A DNA stretch of 64,000 nucleotides from Pusillimonas sp. T7-7 (GTDB taxonomy: Bacteria; Pseudomonadota; Gammaproteobacteria; Burkholderiales; Burkholderiaceae_B), in NCBI RefSeq assembly GCF_000209655.1, contig NC_015458.1, forward strand, positions 3,658,001 to 3,722,000, written 5' to 3'. Below are positions 9,797 through 19,822 of this stretch, one piece after another. Made by a program: the position numbers and the translations under genes. How positions within the stretch are numbered: position 1 is the stretch's first letter; each line of letters starts with the position of its first letter. The notes under the pieces were generated by a model. That model was given only the letters and a program-made list of their open reading frames with translations, did not search any database and had not been told where the DNA came from.

Positions 9797-10459
9797 ATGA
9801 AAGTATCTATGCGTGCTGGACGAGTAACTACCCTCGTAGCCGTTGTGGCACTAATGGCAGGTTGCGCCAATATGAACGAGATGGGCACTGGCGGCAAGAC
9901 TGCTGTTGGCGCTGGCGCTGGCGCCGCGGTAGGTGCTGGCCTGGGAGCTCTGATTGGCGATAGCAGCAAGGCGGCTCTTATTGGTGCGGGTATAGGCGCG
10001 GTTGCTGGCGGTATTGCGGGCTATAACTGGAAAACCGTCAAGAATGATGTGGAAAAATCAGGCGCCAGCAGCTTGGGCGTTGATGTTACCGAGATGCCTG
10101 ATGGCACCCTGCGCGTGAATATTCCCAGCAATGTCTCGTTTGACACGGGCAAGTATGCGCTGAAGCCCGCCTTGTTGCCCGTGCTCGATAGCGTAGCCCG
10201 TGCCCTGGTGCAGCATCCGGAACTGCGAGCTAAATCCATCGGCTATACCGATAGCACGGGCTCGGCGCAAGTGAACCAAACTTTGTCGGTGAACCGCGCT
10301 CGCGCAGTGGCCAACTATCTGTCTGACAAGGGCGTGCCTGTCGGCAACTTGACGGCTGAAGGCCGTGGCCCCAGCAACCCTGTAGGCGATAACGCAACGG
10401 CCGAAGGCCGGGCAATGAACCGCCGGGTCGAGCTGTATCTGTACGCTGTACAGCAGTAA
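9797..10459 (+). CDS. OmpA-family outer-membrane lipoprotein with glycine zipper (YiaD-like)
   Basis: A 220-residue lipoprotein. The N-terminal signal ends in the lipobox LMAGC, which places the lipidated Cys at about residue 24. A glycine-zipper segment of roughly 50 residues follows (GAGAGAAVGAGLGALIG and similar). The C-terminal OmpA domain (about 95-220) carries the NVSFDTGKYALKP start, GYTDSTGSAQVNQ and the end motif NRRVELYL, which binds diaminopimelate in peptidoglycan in this family. It probably tethers the outer membrane to the cell wall. AAGGAG sits 7 bases before the ATG and a strong terminator follows, so it is monocistronic. Confidence 0.92.
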   Translation: MKVSMRAGRVTTLVAVVALMAGCANMNEMGTGGKTAVGAGAGAAVGAGLGALIGDSSKAALIGAGIGAVAGGIAGYNWKTVKNDVEKSGASSLGVDVTEMPDGTLRVNIPSNVSFDTGKYALKPALLPVLDSVARALVQHPELRAKSIGYTDSTGSAQVNQTLSVNRARAVANYLSDKGVPVGNLTAEGRGPSNPVGDNATAEGRAMNRRVELYLYAVQQ

Positions 10460-10483
10460 CTCGATAGCAGCAGCAACAAACCG

Positions 10484-10514
10484 GGGCGGCCTTCTTACGA
10501 GGCCGCCCTTTTTT
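10484..10514 (+). terminator. Rho-independent terminator after the OmpA-like lipoprotein gene
   Basis: An 8-bp GC stem (GGGCGGCC at 10484-10491 with GGCCGCCC at 10501-10508), a 9-base loop and six T form a classic intrinsic terminator 25 bases after the stop codon. Confidence 0.9.
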
Positions 10515-10522
10515 GTCGACGT

Positions 10523-10942
10523 TCAGGTTTTACCCTGGAGCGACTGTATCAGGCTGGCAACGGTATTTTCGATCAGGTTGCGTTCACCGGGAGGCAGTGA
10601 CCAGTATTGCTCGGACGATACCGTGGAAAACGGCCACAGGCCATGGCGTGGCGGCAAGCTGCGGTCAGAAACCTCGTAGGCCGATTCTGCAGACATGGGT
10701 AGCGGCTCCATGGGACCGGTCCCGGTGCCCAGCCAAACCGGGTTTACATTCAGCGCGTCGGCAAGCGGGAAAATATGCTTGGGTGTTTTCCGTATATTGT
10801 TTTCGTAATTGGCGATGGCGCTTTGCGACAGCCCGCAGGCCGCTGCAAGCTTTGCTTGGCTCAAATTGCGCAAGTTTCGCGCTTGACGAAGGCGTTCTGC
10901 AAACTGGTTCACGAATGTGATTGAACTATCTAATTCAATCAC
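10523..10942 (-). CDS. XRE-family helix-turn-helix regulator
   Basis: A 139-residue regulator with an N-terminal Cro/C1-type HTH at about residues 13-68 (AERLRQARNLRNLSQAKLAA, then GLSQSAIANYENNIRKTP). The C-terminal half has no recognised domain and ends in a short helix (ERNLIENTVASLIQSLQ). The start is uncertain: the open frame begins with GTG at 10942, and another GTG at 10912 would give a protein starting just before NQFAERLRQ. Neither has a good ribosome site. A 12-bp perfect inverted repeat covers the first GTG, which argues for self-repression and slightly for the inner start. It is divergent from the response-regulator-like gene across an AT-rich gap. Confidence 0.85.
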   Translation of the reverse strand: MIELDSSITFVNQFAERLRQARNLRNLSQAKLAAACGLSQSAIANYENNIRKTPKHIFPLADALNVNPVWLGTGTGPMEPLPMSAESAYEVSDRSLPPRHGLWPFSTVSSEQYWSLPPGERNLIENTVASLIQSLQGKT

Positions 10943-10945
10943 ATT
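10914..10945. promoter_or_regulatory. 12-bp perfect inverted repeat, candidate XRE operator
   Basis: The arms AATGTGATTGAA (10914-10925) and TTCAATCACATT (10934-10945) are exact reverse complements with an 8-base spacer. The dyad overlaps the first possible start codon of the XRE gene. Size and placement fit a dimeric repressor site for autoregulation. The adjoining region 10946-11134 is strongly AT-rich compared with the surroundings and holds no gene, so it could carry the promoters for both divergent genes. Confidence 0.6.
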
Positions 10946-11134
10946 GGTAATAACAACAATTACAAGCGTGATGATTTGATGTAAATTTGAGTAAAAATTA
11001 TATTCATAACGTTATTTTGTTTTTACGATGGTAAGGTATCTTCAATCAGGGTTTGGAACAGATATCGGCATGGCGCTGAGTCCGCATTCCGCCTTAGTCA
11101 TAATGGGGTTGATGTCATCGAATAGGGGCATCTT

Positions 11135-11878
11135 ATGAGGCAAGATTTAAATATATTATTTTTTACGCCTCGAGCCAGGGCCGGCACAGCCCCGGCACGC
11201 ACGGAAAAATTCAAGGCCATGCAAGACAGCGGGTTTCAAGTGCAGCGTTGCATTACTATTCCTGCGCTGCATAAGTGTCTACAGGCCAGCTCAGCAGAGC
11301 CTATTCCACCCGTTGTCGTCTTGGCAGGAACCCTGCTCGAAAACTGCTCCGCCACAACGTACTTGCGCACATTGCATCCGTCCATGGGTATAGTCGCCAT
11401 GGTTGGCCCAGAGCAAGATGCCGAAATCATTCGGCTGCTGCAAAGCGGGGTCGACAATTACTTTGCGCACAACGCTTCCAACGAATTATTGGCGGCGATC
11501 CTGTTTCGCTTGCTTGCGCGGCCTGATGTCGGGCCGGCTTACACCGAACCTGCCCCAAGCGCCGGGGCAAATGGCTGGTCGCTGCAAGATCAAGCCTGGA
11601 AGCTGGTCAGCCCCGAAGGTGTTGCCATTACACTGACCACCGGCGAAAGAGCTTTCCTGGTGGTTTTGTTCCGCGCACCCGATCGTCGGGCAACACATCG
11701 TCAGCTGGCTGATGCCGTCAATCAAGACTACGCGCTGGCCGCCAGCCACGAACCCCAGGGGCGCCTGGGGGTGCTGGTCAGTCGCATGCGTCAAAAGTGT
11801 TCCGGCCTGGGGGCGCCCTTGCCCCTGAAGTCCCTGCATAACTGGGGCTATATGTTTACCGGGCCAGTTCAGGCCTAG
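11135..11878 (+). CDS. Degenerate OmpR/PhoB-type response regulator
   Basis: A 247-residue protein with an N-terminal receiver-like domain (1-125) and a C-terminal winged-helix DNA-binding domain (about 150-245, with TLTTGERAFLVVLF and RLGVLVSRMRQKC). The receiver does not look phosphorylatable: where the acceptor Asp is expected after the third strand (PPVVVLAGTLLEN, near residue 64) there is Ala-Gly, and the usual Lys of the KP switch is replaced by His (YFAHNASNE). It is therefore an atypical regulator, probably controlled by ligand, protein contact or level. AGGGG lies 8 bases before the ATG. No histidine kinase gene is near. Its targets are unknown. Confidence 0.8.
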   Translation: MRQDLNILFFTPRARAGTAPARTEKFKAMQDSGFQVQRCITIPALHKCLQASSAEPIPPVVVLAGTLLENCSATTYLRTLHPSMGIVAMVGPEQDAEIIRLLQSGVDNYFAHNASNELLAAILFRLLARPDVGPAYTEPAPSAGANGWSLQDQAWKLVSPEGVAITLTTGERAFLVVLFRAPDRRATHRQLADAVNQDYALAASHEPQGRLGVLVSRMRQKCSGLGAPLPLKSLHNWGYMFTGPVQA

Positions 11879-11911
11879 CTTGGTCGCGGCTGGCCTGCAT
11901 GGCCGGTGGCA

Positions 11912-13165
11912 TCACGACTGGTATCTATGTATCGACAGGTCGTCGCTACGTATGGCGGTAGGCTTGCCCGACACAATATCCGCAATCAGTTGGCCGCTGC
12001 CGCAGGCCATAGTCCAGCCCAAAGTACCGTGGCCGGTGTTCAGGAAAAGATTAGGCAATCGGGTGGAGCCAACTATTGGGGTGCTGTCGGGTGTCTTGGG
12101 GCGTAAGCCGGTCCAGAATGACACGTCGCCAGGTGCATAGCTGCCCGGAAACAGGTCGCTCAACACCATTTCAAGTGTCTTGCGGCGCCGCTCATCCAGG
12201 CGCTTGTCGAAGCCTACGATTTCAGCCATGCCGCCCACGCGTATGCGTTGATCGAAGCGGGTCACCGCGATTTTATAGCTCTCATCCAGCAAGGTAGAGA
12301 CCGGTGCGCGGCTTTCATCGGCGATGGGAACAGTGATTGAATAGCCTTTCAGCGGATACACCGGCAGCTTGCCTATATGCTTGAGCAGCTTTGTTGACCA
12401 CGAACCGAGTGCAACGACGTAGGCGTCGGCAGTCATCAGGCCCGCGTCTGTTTCCACGCCGGTGATGCCAGAGCCGCTGGCATGTAGAGCTTTTATGTTG
12501 GTGCCGTAGCGAAAACTGACACCGATCTTTTCGGCTTCGGCTGCCAGTTTGGTGGTGAACAGCTTGCAGTCGCCGGTTTCGTCGTTGGGTGTGCGCAGCC
12601 CGCCCATCAGCTTGTTTTTGGTGAGGGCCAGTGCCGGTTCGGCTCTTTCCAGCTCGTCTCGTCCCAGCAGTTCGTAGCGTATGCCTGCGTCGTGCAGCAC
12701 TTCCATGTCTTGGCCGGCGGCATCCAGCTGTTGCTGTGTGCGAAATACCTGCAGGGTGCCTTGGCGGCGCCCTTCATATTGAATGCCGATTTCGTCGCGT
12801 AGCGTGTCCAGACAAAGACGGCTGTAGCTCGACAGCCTGAGCATGCGTTCTTTATTGGTCGCGTAACGGCTGGCAGTGCAATTGCGCCACATTTTATAGA
12901 TCCATTGCAGCTGGAACAGGGATCCATCGGGCCGTATGGTCAGTGGTGGGTGTTTGGCAAACATCCACTTGACCGCCTTGAGCGGCACGCCAGGAGCGGC
13001 CCAGGGGCTGGAGTAGCCGTAAGATACTTGCCCCGCATTGGCAAAACTGGTTTCCAGCGCAGGTCCGGCCAGGCGCTCGATGACGGTGACCTCATGGCCT
13101 TGCCGGGCCAAGTAATAGGCGCTGCTAATGCCGACCGCACCAGCTCCTAACACGATGATTTTCAT
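11912..13165 (-). CDS. dadA: D-amino acid dehydrogenase small subunit
   Basis: A membrane-linked flavoenzyme that oxidises D-amino acids, chiefly D-alanine, to the keto acid and ammonia, passing electrons to quinone. The start is ATG at 13165 ([12 protein letters not shown]), which matches the canonical DadA N-terminus and gives 417 residues. The FAD motif GAGAVG is at residues 7-12. The family block [26 protein letters not shown] and the C-terminal [14 protein letters not shown] are clear. It is divergent from lrp, whose product is the known regulator of dad genes in enterobacteria, so control by Lrp is likely. No dadX racemase gene is adjacent. Confidence 0.95.
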   Translation of the reverse strand: MKIIVLGAGAVGISSAYYLARQGHEVTVIERLAGPALETSFANAGQVSYGYSSPWAAPGVPLKAVKWMFAKHPPLTIRPDGSLFQLQWIYKMWRNCTASRYATNKERMLRLSSYSRLCLDTLRDEIGIQYEGRRQGTLQVFRTQQQLDAAGQDMEVLHDAGIRYELLGRDELERAEPALALTKNKLMGGLRTPNDETGDCKLFTTKLAAEAEKIGVSFRYGTNIKALHASGSGITGVETDAGLMTADAYVVALGSWSTKLLKHIGKLPVYPLKGYSITVPIADESRAPVSTLLDESYKIAVTRFDQRIRVGGMAEIVGFDKRLDERRRKTLEMVLSDLFPGSYAPGDVSFWTGLRPKTPDSTPIVGSTRLPNLFLNTGHGTLGWTMACGSGQLIADIVSGKPTAIRSDDLSIHRYQS

Positions 13166-13358
13166 TTTATCCAGAAAAATATGGCTTGATTCAGGCATGA
13201 TAAGGTAGGATGCCCCGAGTTTTTTTATGAAAAAATCAGTTTTCCGGGTTTTTATGCTGTGGGCGCGGAAAAGAAACAGGGTTTCAGCAATAATTACTGG
13301 CGTAGATCTCCTGCTGTGGGAGTCGCCTTACGGCATGCGGTTCATCAAGGACAATACA

Positions 13359-13847
13359 GTGAGAATACAAAGAACCCCTGTATCAACTTTAGACAAGCTC
13401 GACAGGCATATTCTGGATCTTTTGCAGCGCGATGGGCGCATGTCCATGACCGAGCTCGCCGACGCAGTGGGCCTGACGGTAACGCCTTGCATAGAGCGGG
13501 TGCGCCGCCTGGAGCGCGACGGTGTTATCACCGGCTATCACGCCAGAGTGTCGCCGGGCGCCCTGGATGCAGGCCTGCTTGTGTTTGTCGAGATATCCAT
13601 GTCCAGCAAGTCGGATCGAACTTTTGATGACTTCCGGCGCGAAATTTTATGCATACCGCAGGTGCAGGAATGCCATCTGGTGTCGGGCGACTTCGACTAC
13701 CTGGTCAAGGCGCGCATCAAGGAAATCAGTCAGTATCGCAACTTGCTGGGCGATATTTTGCTGCGTCTGCCGGGTGTCACCCAAACCAAAAGCTGCGTGG
13801 TCATGGAGGAGGTCAAGGAAACTTTGTTTATTGCGGCTCAGCAATGA
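13359..13847 (+). CDS. lrp: Leucine-responsive regulator Lrp
   Basis: A 162-residue Lrp/AsnC-family regulator closely resembling E. coli Lrp: an HTH at about residues 25-45, followed by [46 protein letters not shown] and [21 protein letters not shown]. The start is taken as GTG at 13359 with AAGGA 7 bases upstream; the open frame reaches back to 13227 but that extension is not Lrp-like. An ATG at 13335 is possible. Lrp proteins bind Leu or Ala in the C-terminal RAM domain and control amino-acid genes. It faces dadA across about 190 AT-rich bases. Its 3' end overlaps the end of proB by 20 bases. Confidence 0.93.
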   Translation: MRIQRTPVSTLDKLDRHILDLLQRDGRMSMTELADAVGLTVTPCIERVRRLERDGVITGYHARVSPGALDAGLLVFVEISMSSKSDRTFDDFRREILCIPQVQECHLVSGDFDYLVKARIKEISQYRNLLGDILLRLPGVTQTKSCVVMEEVKETLFIAAQQ

Positions 13848-15009
13848 AATTGGTGGCCAAGATAGCGGGTGCGCGCGCAAAAACCATATTGTCGCGGTGC
13901 ATCAGTTCGGGGTCAGACATCGAACCCAGTATCTCGGTAATGCGATTGCTGGGCTGGCGCATGATGCGGCGAGTGTCGGCGGCCGAGTAATTGATGAGCC
14001 CGCGCCCGCACTCGACGCCGTGCTGATCTACGCAGGCGACGACATCGCCGCGCTCAAATTCGCCTTCCACAGCCACCACGCCTATGGGCAGCAGGCTTTT
14101 GTGCCCTTGCGTCAGCGCTTTTACGGCGCCGTCGTCGAGTGTGACACGGCCGCGCAAGCGCAGGTGGTTTGCCAGCCAGCGCTGGCGGGCCGAACGTACT
14201 GGAAGTATGGCGCGCAGTTCGGTACCGATGGCCTCGCCGCCTGCCAGCCGAAGCAGCACGTTGGGTTCACGGCCAGAGGCAATGATGGTGTGGCCGCCGC
14301 TATTGGCTGCCCGCTTGGCAGCCAGAACCTTGGTCAGCATGCCGCCGGTGCCGATATTGCTGCCTGAGCCGCCGGCCATGGCCTCGAGCGCAGGATCGCC
14401 CGCCTGGCCCAGTGCAATGAACTCGGCATCGGGATTCTTGCGTGGATCCGCACTGTACAGCCCCGATTGATCGGTCAGGATGACCAGGGCTTCGGCCTCG
14501 ATAAGATTGGTGACCAGCGCCCCCAGCGTGTCGTTGTCGCCCAGCCGGATTTCGTCTGTCACGACGGTATCGTTTTCATTGACGATGGGTACGACGCCCA
14601 GACCCAGCAGGGTATATAGCGTGCTGCGTGCGTTCAGGTAGCGGCGCCGGTCAGCCAAGTCTTCGTGCGTCAGGAGAATCTGGGCCGTGCGTATGCCGTG
14701 ACGGGCAAAAGCAGCTTCGTAGGCCTGGGCCAGGCCCATTTGACCTACGGCTGCCGCCGCCTGCAGCTCGTGCATGGCATTGGGGCGGCGTGGCCAGCCC
14801 AGCCGCGCCATGCCTTCGGCGATAGCGCCGCTGGACACCAGGACCATTTGCTTGCCTTGCACGTGCAACTGGGCGATTTGCTCGGCCCATTGTGCTACGG
14901 CCTGGTTGTCTATGCCCTTGCCTTCGTTGGTGACGAGCGACGAGCCTACTTTGACGACCAGGCGTTTGGCGTATGAGACAGCAGAGGACGAAGGTTTGGA
15001 TGCGGCCAT
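13828..15009 (-). CDS. proB: Glutamate 5-kinase
   Basis: Catalyses the ATP-dependent phosphorylation of glutamate, the first step of proline synthesis. The 393 residues comprise an amino-acid kinase domain (about 1-265; [66 protein letters not shown]) and a C-terminal PUA domain (about 290-375; [25 protein letters not shown]). This is the full-length form with PUA, as in E. coli. It lies 19 bases after obgE in the same direction, the usual obg-proB operon. Feedback inhibition by proline is expected from the family. Confidence 0.97.
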   Translation of the reverse strand: MAASKPSSSAVSYAKRLVVKVGSSLVTNEGKGIDNQAVAQWAEQIAQLHVQGKQMVLVSSGAIAEGMARLGWPRRPNAMHELQAAAAVGQMGLAQAYEAAFARHGIRTAQILLTHEDLADRRRYLNARSTLYTLLGLGVVPIVNENDTVVTDEIRLGDNDTLGALVTNLIEAEALVILTDQSGLYSADPRKNPDAEFIALGQAGDPALEAMAGGSGSNIGTGGMLTKVLAAKRAANSGGHTIIASGREPNVLLRLAGGEAIGTELRAILPVRSARQRWLANHLRLRGRVTLDDGAVKALTQGHKSLLPIGVVAVEGEFERGDVVACVDQHGVECGRGLINYSAADTRRIMRQPSNRITEILGSMSDPELMHRDNMVFARAPAILATNFIAEPQ

Positions 15010-15028
15010 GGGGCGGTGAATACGGGAT

Positions 15029-16213
<1,185 letters not shown>

Positions 16214-16314
16214 CTACGGCGTTACGCACGACATGCATCCATGCAGTGGCAGGGCGCTTGCTTCTACCGACTTATGTTCTATTTTACACTGCGAGCGGTT
16301 TTCCGCTCGTGCGC

Positions 16315-17361
16315 TCAGGCAGTGTCGACAGCTTGCAGTATCTGCGCAAACAGATCGTTGGCATGGGCTGCTTCCAGCCAGCGCACAATGACCACTAGAT
16401 CGCGTTCAGGCTCGACCCAGGTAAACGAGCTGCCTGCGCCGATGCCAAAAAAGCTGGATGCGGGCAGGCTGGAAAATACCTTACAGTCATGGTTGAGCCA
16501 GATCAGGTAGCCATAATACGGCGCAATATCACATGGCTGGCGCATCTGCTGTATCCATTCGGCGGACAGCACCCTTTTGCCCTGCGCCATGCCCCTGTCG
16601 AGCAACATTTGCCCCACCTTGGCCTGGTCGTGCGCACTGACCGACATGCCACCGCCCCAGTGCGTCCCGCCCGTCACCGATTGCATGCGCTGTCCGTTGA
16701 TTTGTACCCAGGCGTTGTCATACCCCACCCATTGCCAGTTTTCGGTCGCACCCACCGGGCGCATGATCGCTTCGCGAAACACGTCGGGCAACGGCTGCTG
16801 GAACAGGTGCAGCAAAGCCAGCGCCAACTGGTTGATGCGCACGTCGTTGTATTCCCAGTAGGAGCCGGCCGCCTGCAACGGACGCGGGTCGCCTTTGCGT
16901 CCATCGGGCGGTGTGCCGAACGTCACTGCGCGATAACGATCGGCCTGGTCTGGAATGTCCCAGAGTGTGCCTTCCCACTCGCTGGTCTGCTGCAGCATGT
17001 GCTTCCAGGTGATGTGGGCGTTATTGCCTTCGTCGAAACCGATGCCAGGGAGACGTTCGCCGATGCGCTCATTGACGTCAGGCAGTAAGCCGCGGTCGTG
17101 TGCTACACCGGCCAGAAGCGCCAGATACATTTTCGCCACACTGAATGTCAGGTCGGCCCGATCCGGCTCACCCCAGGCGGCCAATTTTTGACCTTTGTGC
17201 AACACGACGCCCGACGCGGGCCCGCGTGAGTGGATGGGGCCATACAGCCTGTTCCAGGGTGGGGGGTCATTCAGGTGCACACCGAAGTTTCCGCTGGCGT
17301 CGCGGTCCCAGGTCGATTCATGCGTCTGGGCAAAGGCAATGGCTTCTTTGAGTTTTGTCAT
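16315..17361 (-). CDS. Serine hydrolase of the beta-lactamase (class C/esterase) fold
   Basis: A 348-residue serine hydrolase of the penicillin-binding-protein-like fold. The nucleophile motif SVAK (SxxK) is at residues 74-77, the second motif Y-N-D at 171-173 (YWEYNDVRIN), and HWGGG replaces the KTG box, as in EstB-like esterases. No signal peptide is visible, so it is probably cytosolic, unlike true beta-lactamases. Likely activities are esterase, lactonase or amidase; resistance is not implied. It sits between rpmA and obgE, breaking an arrangement that is conserved elsewhere, with a decayed gene on its other side. That suggests insertion into this block. Confidence 0.85.
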   Translation of the reverse strand: MTKLKEAIAFAQTHESTWDRDASGNFGVHLNDPPPWNRLYGPIHSRGPASGVVLHKGQKLAAWGEPDRADLTFSVAKMYLALLAGVAHDRGLLPDVNERIGERLPGIGFDEGNNAHITWKHMLQQTSEWEGTLWDIPDQADRYRAVTFGTPPDGRKGDPRPLQAAGSYWEYNDVRINQLALALLHLFQQPLPDVFREAIMRPVGATENWQWVGYDNAWVQINGQRMQSVTGGTHWGGGMSVSAHDQAKVGQMLLDRGMAQGKRVLSAEWIQQMRQPCDIAPYYGYLIWLNHDCKVFSSLPASSFFGIGAGSSFTWVEPERDLVVIVRWLEAAHANDLFAQILQAVDTA

Positions 17362-17391
17362 CGTATCCCTGATTTTGCCGGCTTTCTGTTA

Positions 17392-17661
17392 ATGGTATAC
17401 AAAATTGCCTTGCGTACTCATAATAGGCATAGCAATCCCATTAGGCAAGGCGCGGCGGCGCCAGCCTTGGCCAACAAGGCGGACGACACGTTGCGCATGG
17501 CGTACGATCATGCCGAGAAAGTCGACGACTACACTGTACGCGTGGTCAGTAAAGTACCTTTCCCGGCCGCCAACGAGCATCTGCCACCAGCGGTATTGCG
17601 GGAAGGTCTATTGGGAATGACAGGGATATATTGGGATCTGGGAGAGGGCGGGCCGACGTAA
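17392..17661 (+). pseudogene. Possible remnant of a peptide-type ABC substrate-binding protein
   Basis: An 89-codon open frame from ATG 17392 with no ribosome site. Its middle part (ADDTLRMAYDHAEKVDDYTV followed by RVVSKVPFPAA) looks like the segment of family-5 peptide/nickel-binding proteins where VDDYTVR is followed by a lysine-proline-phenylalanine stretch. The sequences before and after do not match a full protein of some 500 residues. If the reading is right it is a decayed fragment, and the 418-base gap 17362-17780 has otherwise only the terminator at 17689. A shadow ORF on the other strand is not protein-like. The assignment is tentative. Confidence 0.25.
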
Positions 17662-17679
17662 GCTGGATTGGCTCTCGGA

Positions 17680-17716
17680 ATAACAAATCCCCACGTGGCG
17701 TTACCGCTACGTGGGG
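17680..17716 (-). terminator. Probable terminator of the rplU-rpmA operon
   Basis: Arms CCCCACGTGGCG (17689-17700) and CGCTACGTGGGG (17705-17716) form a 12-bp stem with one mismatched or wobble position and a 4-base loop. On the minus strand it is followed by ATTTGTTATT. It lies 64 bases after the rpmA stop. Confidence 0.65.
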
Positions 17717-17780
17717 ATTGGGCTAAACCTGAGGCCCGTGTGATGCTCGGGCTTTCCTGGTTCAGTGTGCTGCTAGTGAG

Positions 17781-18041
17781 TTACTCGGCCGCAACCACCG
17801 ATACGGTGCGCTTGTTCAGGGCGCCCTTGACGGCGAACTGAACTGTGCCGTCTATCAGCGAAAATAGGGTGTGGTCTTTACCGATACCAACGTTCACGCC
17901 GGGATGGAACTGTGTGCCACGCTGACGAACAATGATGGAACCGGCCGAAATGACCTGGCCGCCGTAGGTTTTTACACCTAGCCGTTTCGATTCTGAGTCG
18001 CGGCCGTTACGCGTAGAGCCGCCGCCTTTTTTCTGTGCCAT
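17781..18041 (-). CDS. rpmA: 50S ribosomal protein L27
   Basis: An 86-residue component of the large ribosomal subunit near the peptidyl-transferase centre. The N-terminus [20 protein letters not shown] is canonical for the proteobacterial form, which needs no N-terminal cleavage. [20 protein letters not shown] and GIGKDHTLF are also family text. It lies 37 bases downstream of rplU in the same direction. Confidence 0.98.
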   Translation of the reverse strand: MAQKKGGGSTRNGRDSESKRLGVKTYGGQVISAGSIIVRQRGTQFHPGVNVGIGKDHTLFSLIDGTVQFAVKGALNKRTVSVVAAE

Positions 18042-18078
18042 GTTTAGCTCCTGCTATACAAAACCGTTAAGTCTATCG

Positions 18079-18390
18079 TTAGGCCGTGATGGCTTCGATG
18101 CGGACTTCGGTGAAATTTTGACGATGACCTTGACGCTTTTGGTAATGCTTGCGACGGCGCATCTTGAAAATCTTGACCTTGTCGTGGCGGCCTTGCGCAA
18201 GAACGGTTGCCTTGACCACGGCTCCGGCGACCAAAGGCGTGCCAATTTGCAGCTGCTCGCCTTCGCCAACCGATAAAACCTGGTCTAGCGTAATTTCTTG
18301 CCCAATGTCTGCCGGTATCTGTTCTATCTTGAGTTTTTGACCTGCAGCAACACGATACTGTTTGCCGCCGGTTTTTATGACCGCGTACAT
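18079..18390 (-). CDS. rplU: 50S ribosomal protein L21
   Basis: A 103-residue protein that binds 23S rRNA in the large subunit. [20 protein letters not shown] at the N-terminus and [19 protein letters not shown] near the C-terminus are diagnostic. It is the first gene of the rplU-rpmA unit. A strong promoter-like pair and a small hairpin lie within 80 bases upstream, the latter possibly part of a control region in the mRNA leader. Confidence 0.98.
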   Translation of the reverse strand: MYAVIKTGGKQYRVAAGQKLKIEQIPADIGQEITLDQVLSVGEGEQLQIGTPLVAGAVVKATVLAQGRHDKVKIFKMRRRKHYQKRQGHRQNFTEVRIEAITA

Positions 18391-18411
18391 GTGGGAATTC
18401 CTAAAATAAGT

Positions 18412-18429
18412 CTTGGCTAAAATGCCAAG
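18412..18429 (-). promoter_or_regulatory. Hairpin in the rplU mRNA leader
   Basis: CTTGGC (18412-18417) and GCCAAG (18424-18429) form a 6-bp stem with a 6-base A/T loop between the predicted transcription start and the rplU ATG. It could take part in feedback control by ribosomal protein or simply stabilise the leader; too little is visible to decide. Confidence 0.35.
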
Positions 18430-18435
18430 CTCATG

Positions 18436-18465
18436 ATTCTACCGTGTTTTATTTTGATGCGTCAA
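18436..18465 (-). promoter_or_regulatory. Sigma70 promoter of rplU-rpmA
   Basis: On the minus strand TTGACG (18465-18460) and TAGAAT (18441-18436) are separated by 18 bases, an excellent match to consensus, about 45 bases upstream of the rplU start codon. A GCTGCC/GGCAGC hairpin (18466-18481) abuts the -35 box and may end argJ transcription. Confidence 0.7.
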
Positions 18466-18534
18466 GCTGCCAGAAGGCAGCCTGTTGTGAAAATGCGTTG
18501 TAGAGTCAAGTGCTTGCAACAGTGAGAGTCTGGA

Positions 18535-19761
18535 CTACGACCGATAATCAGCGTTGATGGTGACGTACTCGTGTGAAAAGTCGCAGGTGTAGACGGTTTC
18601 GCTAGCATCGCCCCGGCCCAGGGCTATGCGCATGGGGATTTCAGCCTGCTGCATCACTCGCTGGCCGTCTTCTTCTTTGTAATCGGGGTGGCGCCCGCCC
18701 TGGCTGGCGACCATGACATCACCCAGCCACAAATTGACACCCTCAACGTCCAGGTCGGCGATACCGGCATAGCCGATGGCGCACAGGATGCGTCCCAGAT
18801 TGGGGTCGGAGGCATAGAAGGCGGTCTTGACCAGGGGTGACTGCGCCACGGAGTAAGCCACTTTCAGCGCTTCTTCGGGTGTTTTGGCCTGTTCGACATG
18901 CACTGTCATGAACTTGGTGGCGCCTTCGGCGTCGCGTACGATCTTCTGGGCCAGCTCGGTGGCGGCGTCAGCCAGAGCCTGGTAGAGCGGAGCATAAAGC
19001 GGGTCGGAGACGGATTCGATGCGTGCCGCGCTCTGGCCGGTTGCCATGACGATGAAGGAGTCGTTGGTAGAGGTATCGCCGTCGACGGTAATCCGATTGA
19101 AGGAAAGGTCGGCAATGCTGCGCACCATGTCTTGGAGCAGCTCGGGCGCAATGCCGGCGTCGGTTGCCAGGAAGCCCAGCATAGTGGCCATATTGGGCCG
19201 TATCATGCCGGCGCCCTTGCTGATGCCGGTGATGGTGATGGTGTTGTCACCCAGCTTTACGCGACGCGACACGATTTTGGGCAGGGTGTCGGTGGTCATG
19301 ATGCTATGGGCAGCCATGAACCAATTGTTGCCGGCGGCGTCGGCCACGGCTTGTGGCAATGCCGCTACCAGCCGGTCTAGCGGCAGGGGCTCAAGAATGA
19401 CGCCGGTGGAAAAGGGCAGTATTTGTTGTGGCTTGAGGTCGAGGATGCCAGCCAGCTCGATACAGGTTTGTGTGGCGGCCTGCAGGCCGCTTTCGCCGGT
19501 GCCTGCGTTGGCATTGCCGGTATTGATGACCAACGCACGTATACCCTGGCCGGCTGCAAGGTGGGTTTCGCATACCTGAACCGGGGCGGCACGAAAGCGG
19601 TTGAGCGTGAAGACGCCTGCCACGCTGCTGCCCTCGGCCAGACGAAATACCGTCAGATCGCGATGATTGGCCTTGCGTATGCCGGCTTCAGCGGCGCCGA
19701 TCTGTACGCCTGCAACAGGATGAATATCTGATTCCGAAGGTATGTAAAGATTGACAGCCAT
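18535..19761 (-). CDS. argJ: Bifunctional glutamate N-acetyltransferase / ornithine acetyltransferase
   Basis: Moves the acetyl group from N-acetylornithine to glutamate, closing the acetyl cycle of arginine synthesis; bifunctional members also use acetyl-CoA. The 408-residue precursor self-cleaves before a Thr, and the conserved [16 protein letters not shown] region with the following [12 protein letters not shown] is present. Each half provides one chain of the mature enzyme. The gene is not among other arg genes; it sits upstream of rplU in the same direction with a promoter in between. Monofunctional or bifunctional action cannot be told from sequence alone. Confidence 0.96.
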   Translation of the reverse strand: MAVNLYIPSESDIHPVAGVQIGAAEAGIRKANHRDLTVFRLAEGSSVAGVFTLNRFRAAPVQVCETHLAAGQGIRALVINTGNANAGTGESGLQAATQTCIELAGILDLKPQQILPFSTGVILEPLPLDRLVAALPQAVADAAGNNWFMAAHSIMTTDTLPKIVSRRVKLGDNTITITGISKGAGMIRPNMATMLGFLATDAGIAPELLQDMVRSIADLSFNRITVDGDTSTNDSFIVMATGQSAARIESVSDPLYAPLYQALADAATELAQKIVRDAEGATKFMTVHVEQAKTPEEALKVAYSVAQSPLVKTAFYASDPNLGRILCAIGYAGIADLDVEGVNLWLGDVMVASQGGRHPDYKEEDGQRVMQQAEIPMRIALGRGDASETVYTCDFSHEYVTINADYRS

Positions 19762-19822
19762 GGATACGCCTAGCGGTAAGGGTCTGAAAACCCTGATTTT
19801 AACCCGGTAATCAGCGGAAAAA

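Noticed and set aside
17389..17580. 62-residue minus-strand ORF in the rpmA-hydrolase gap
   Set aside because: No ribosome site and no recognisable motif.
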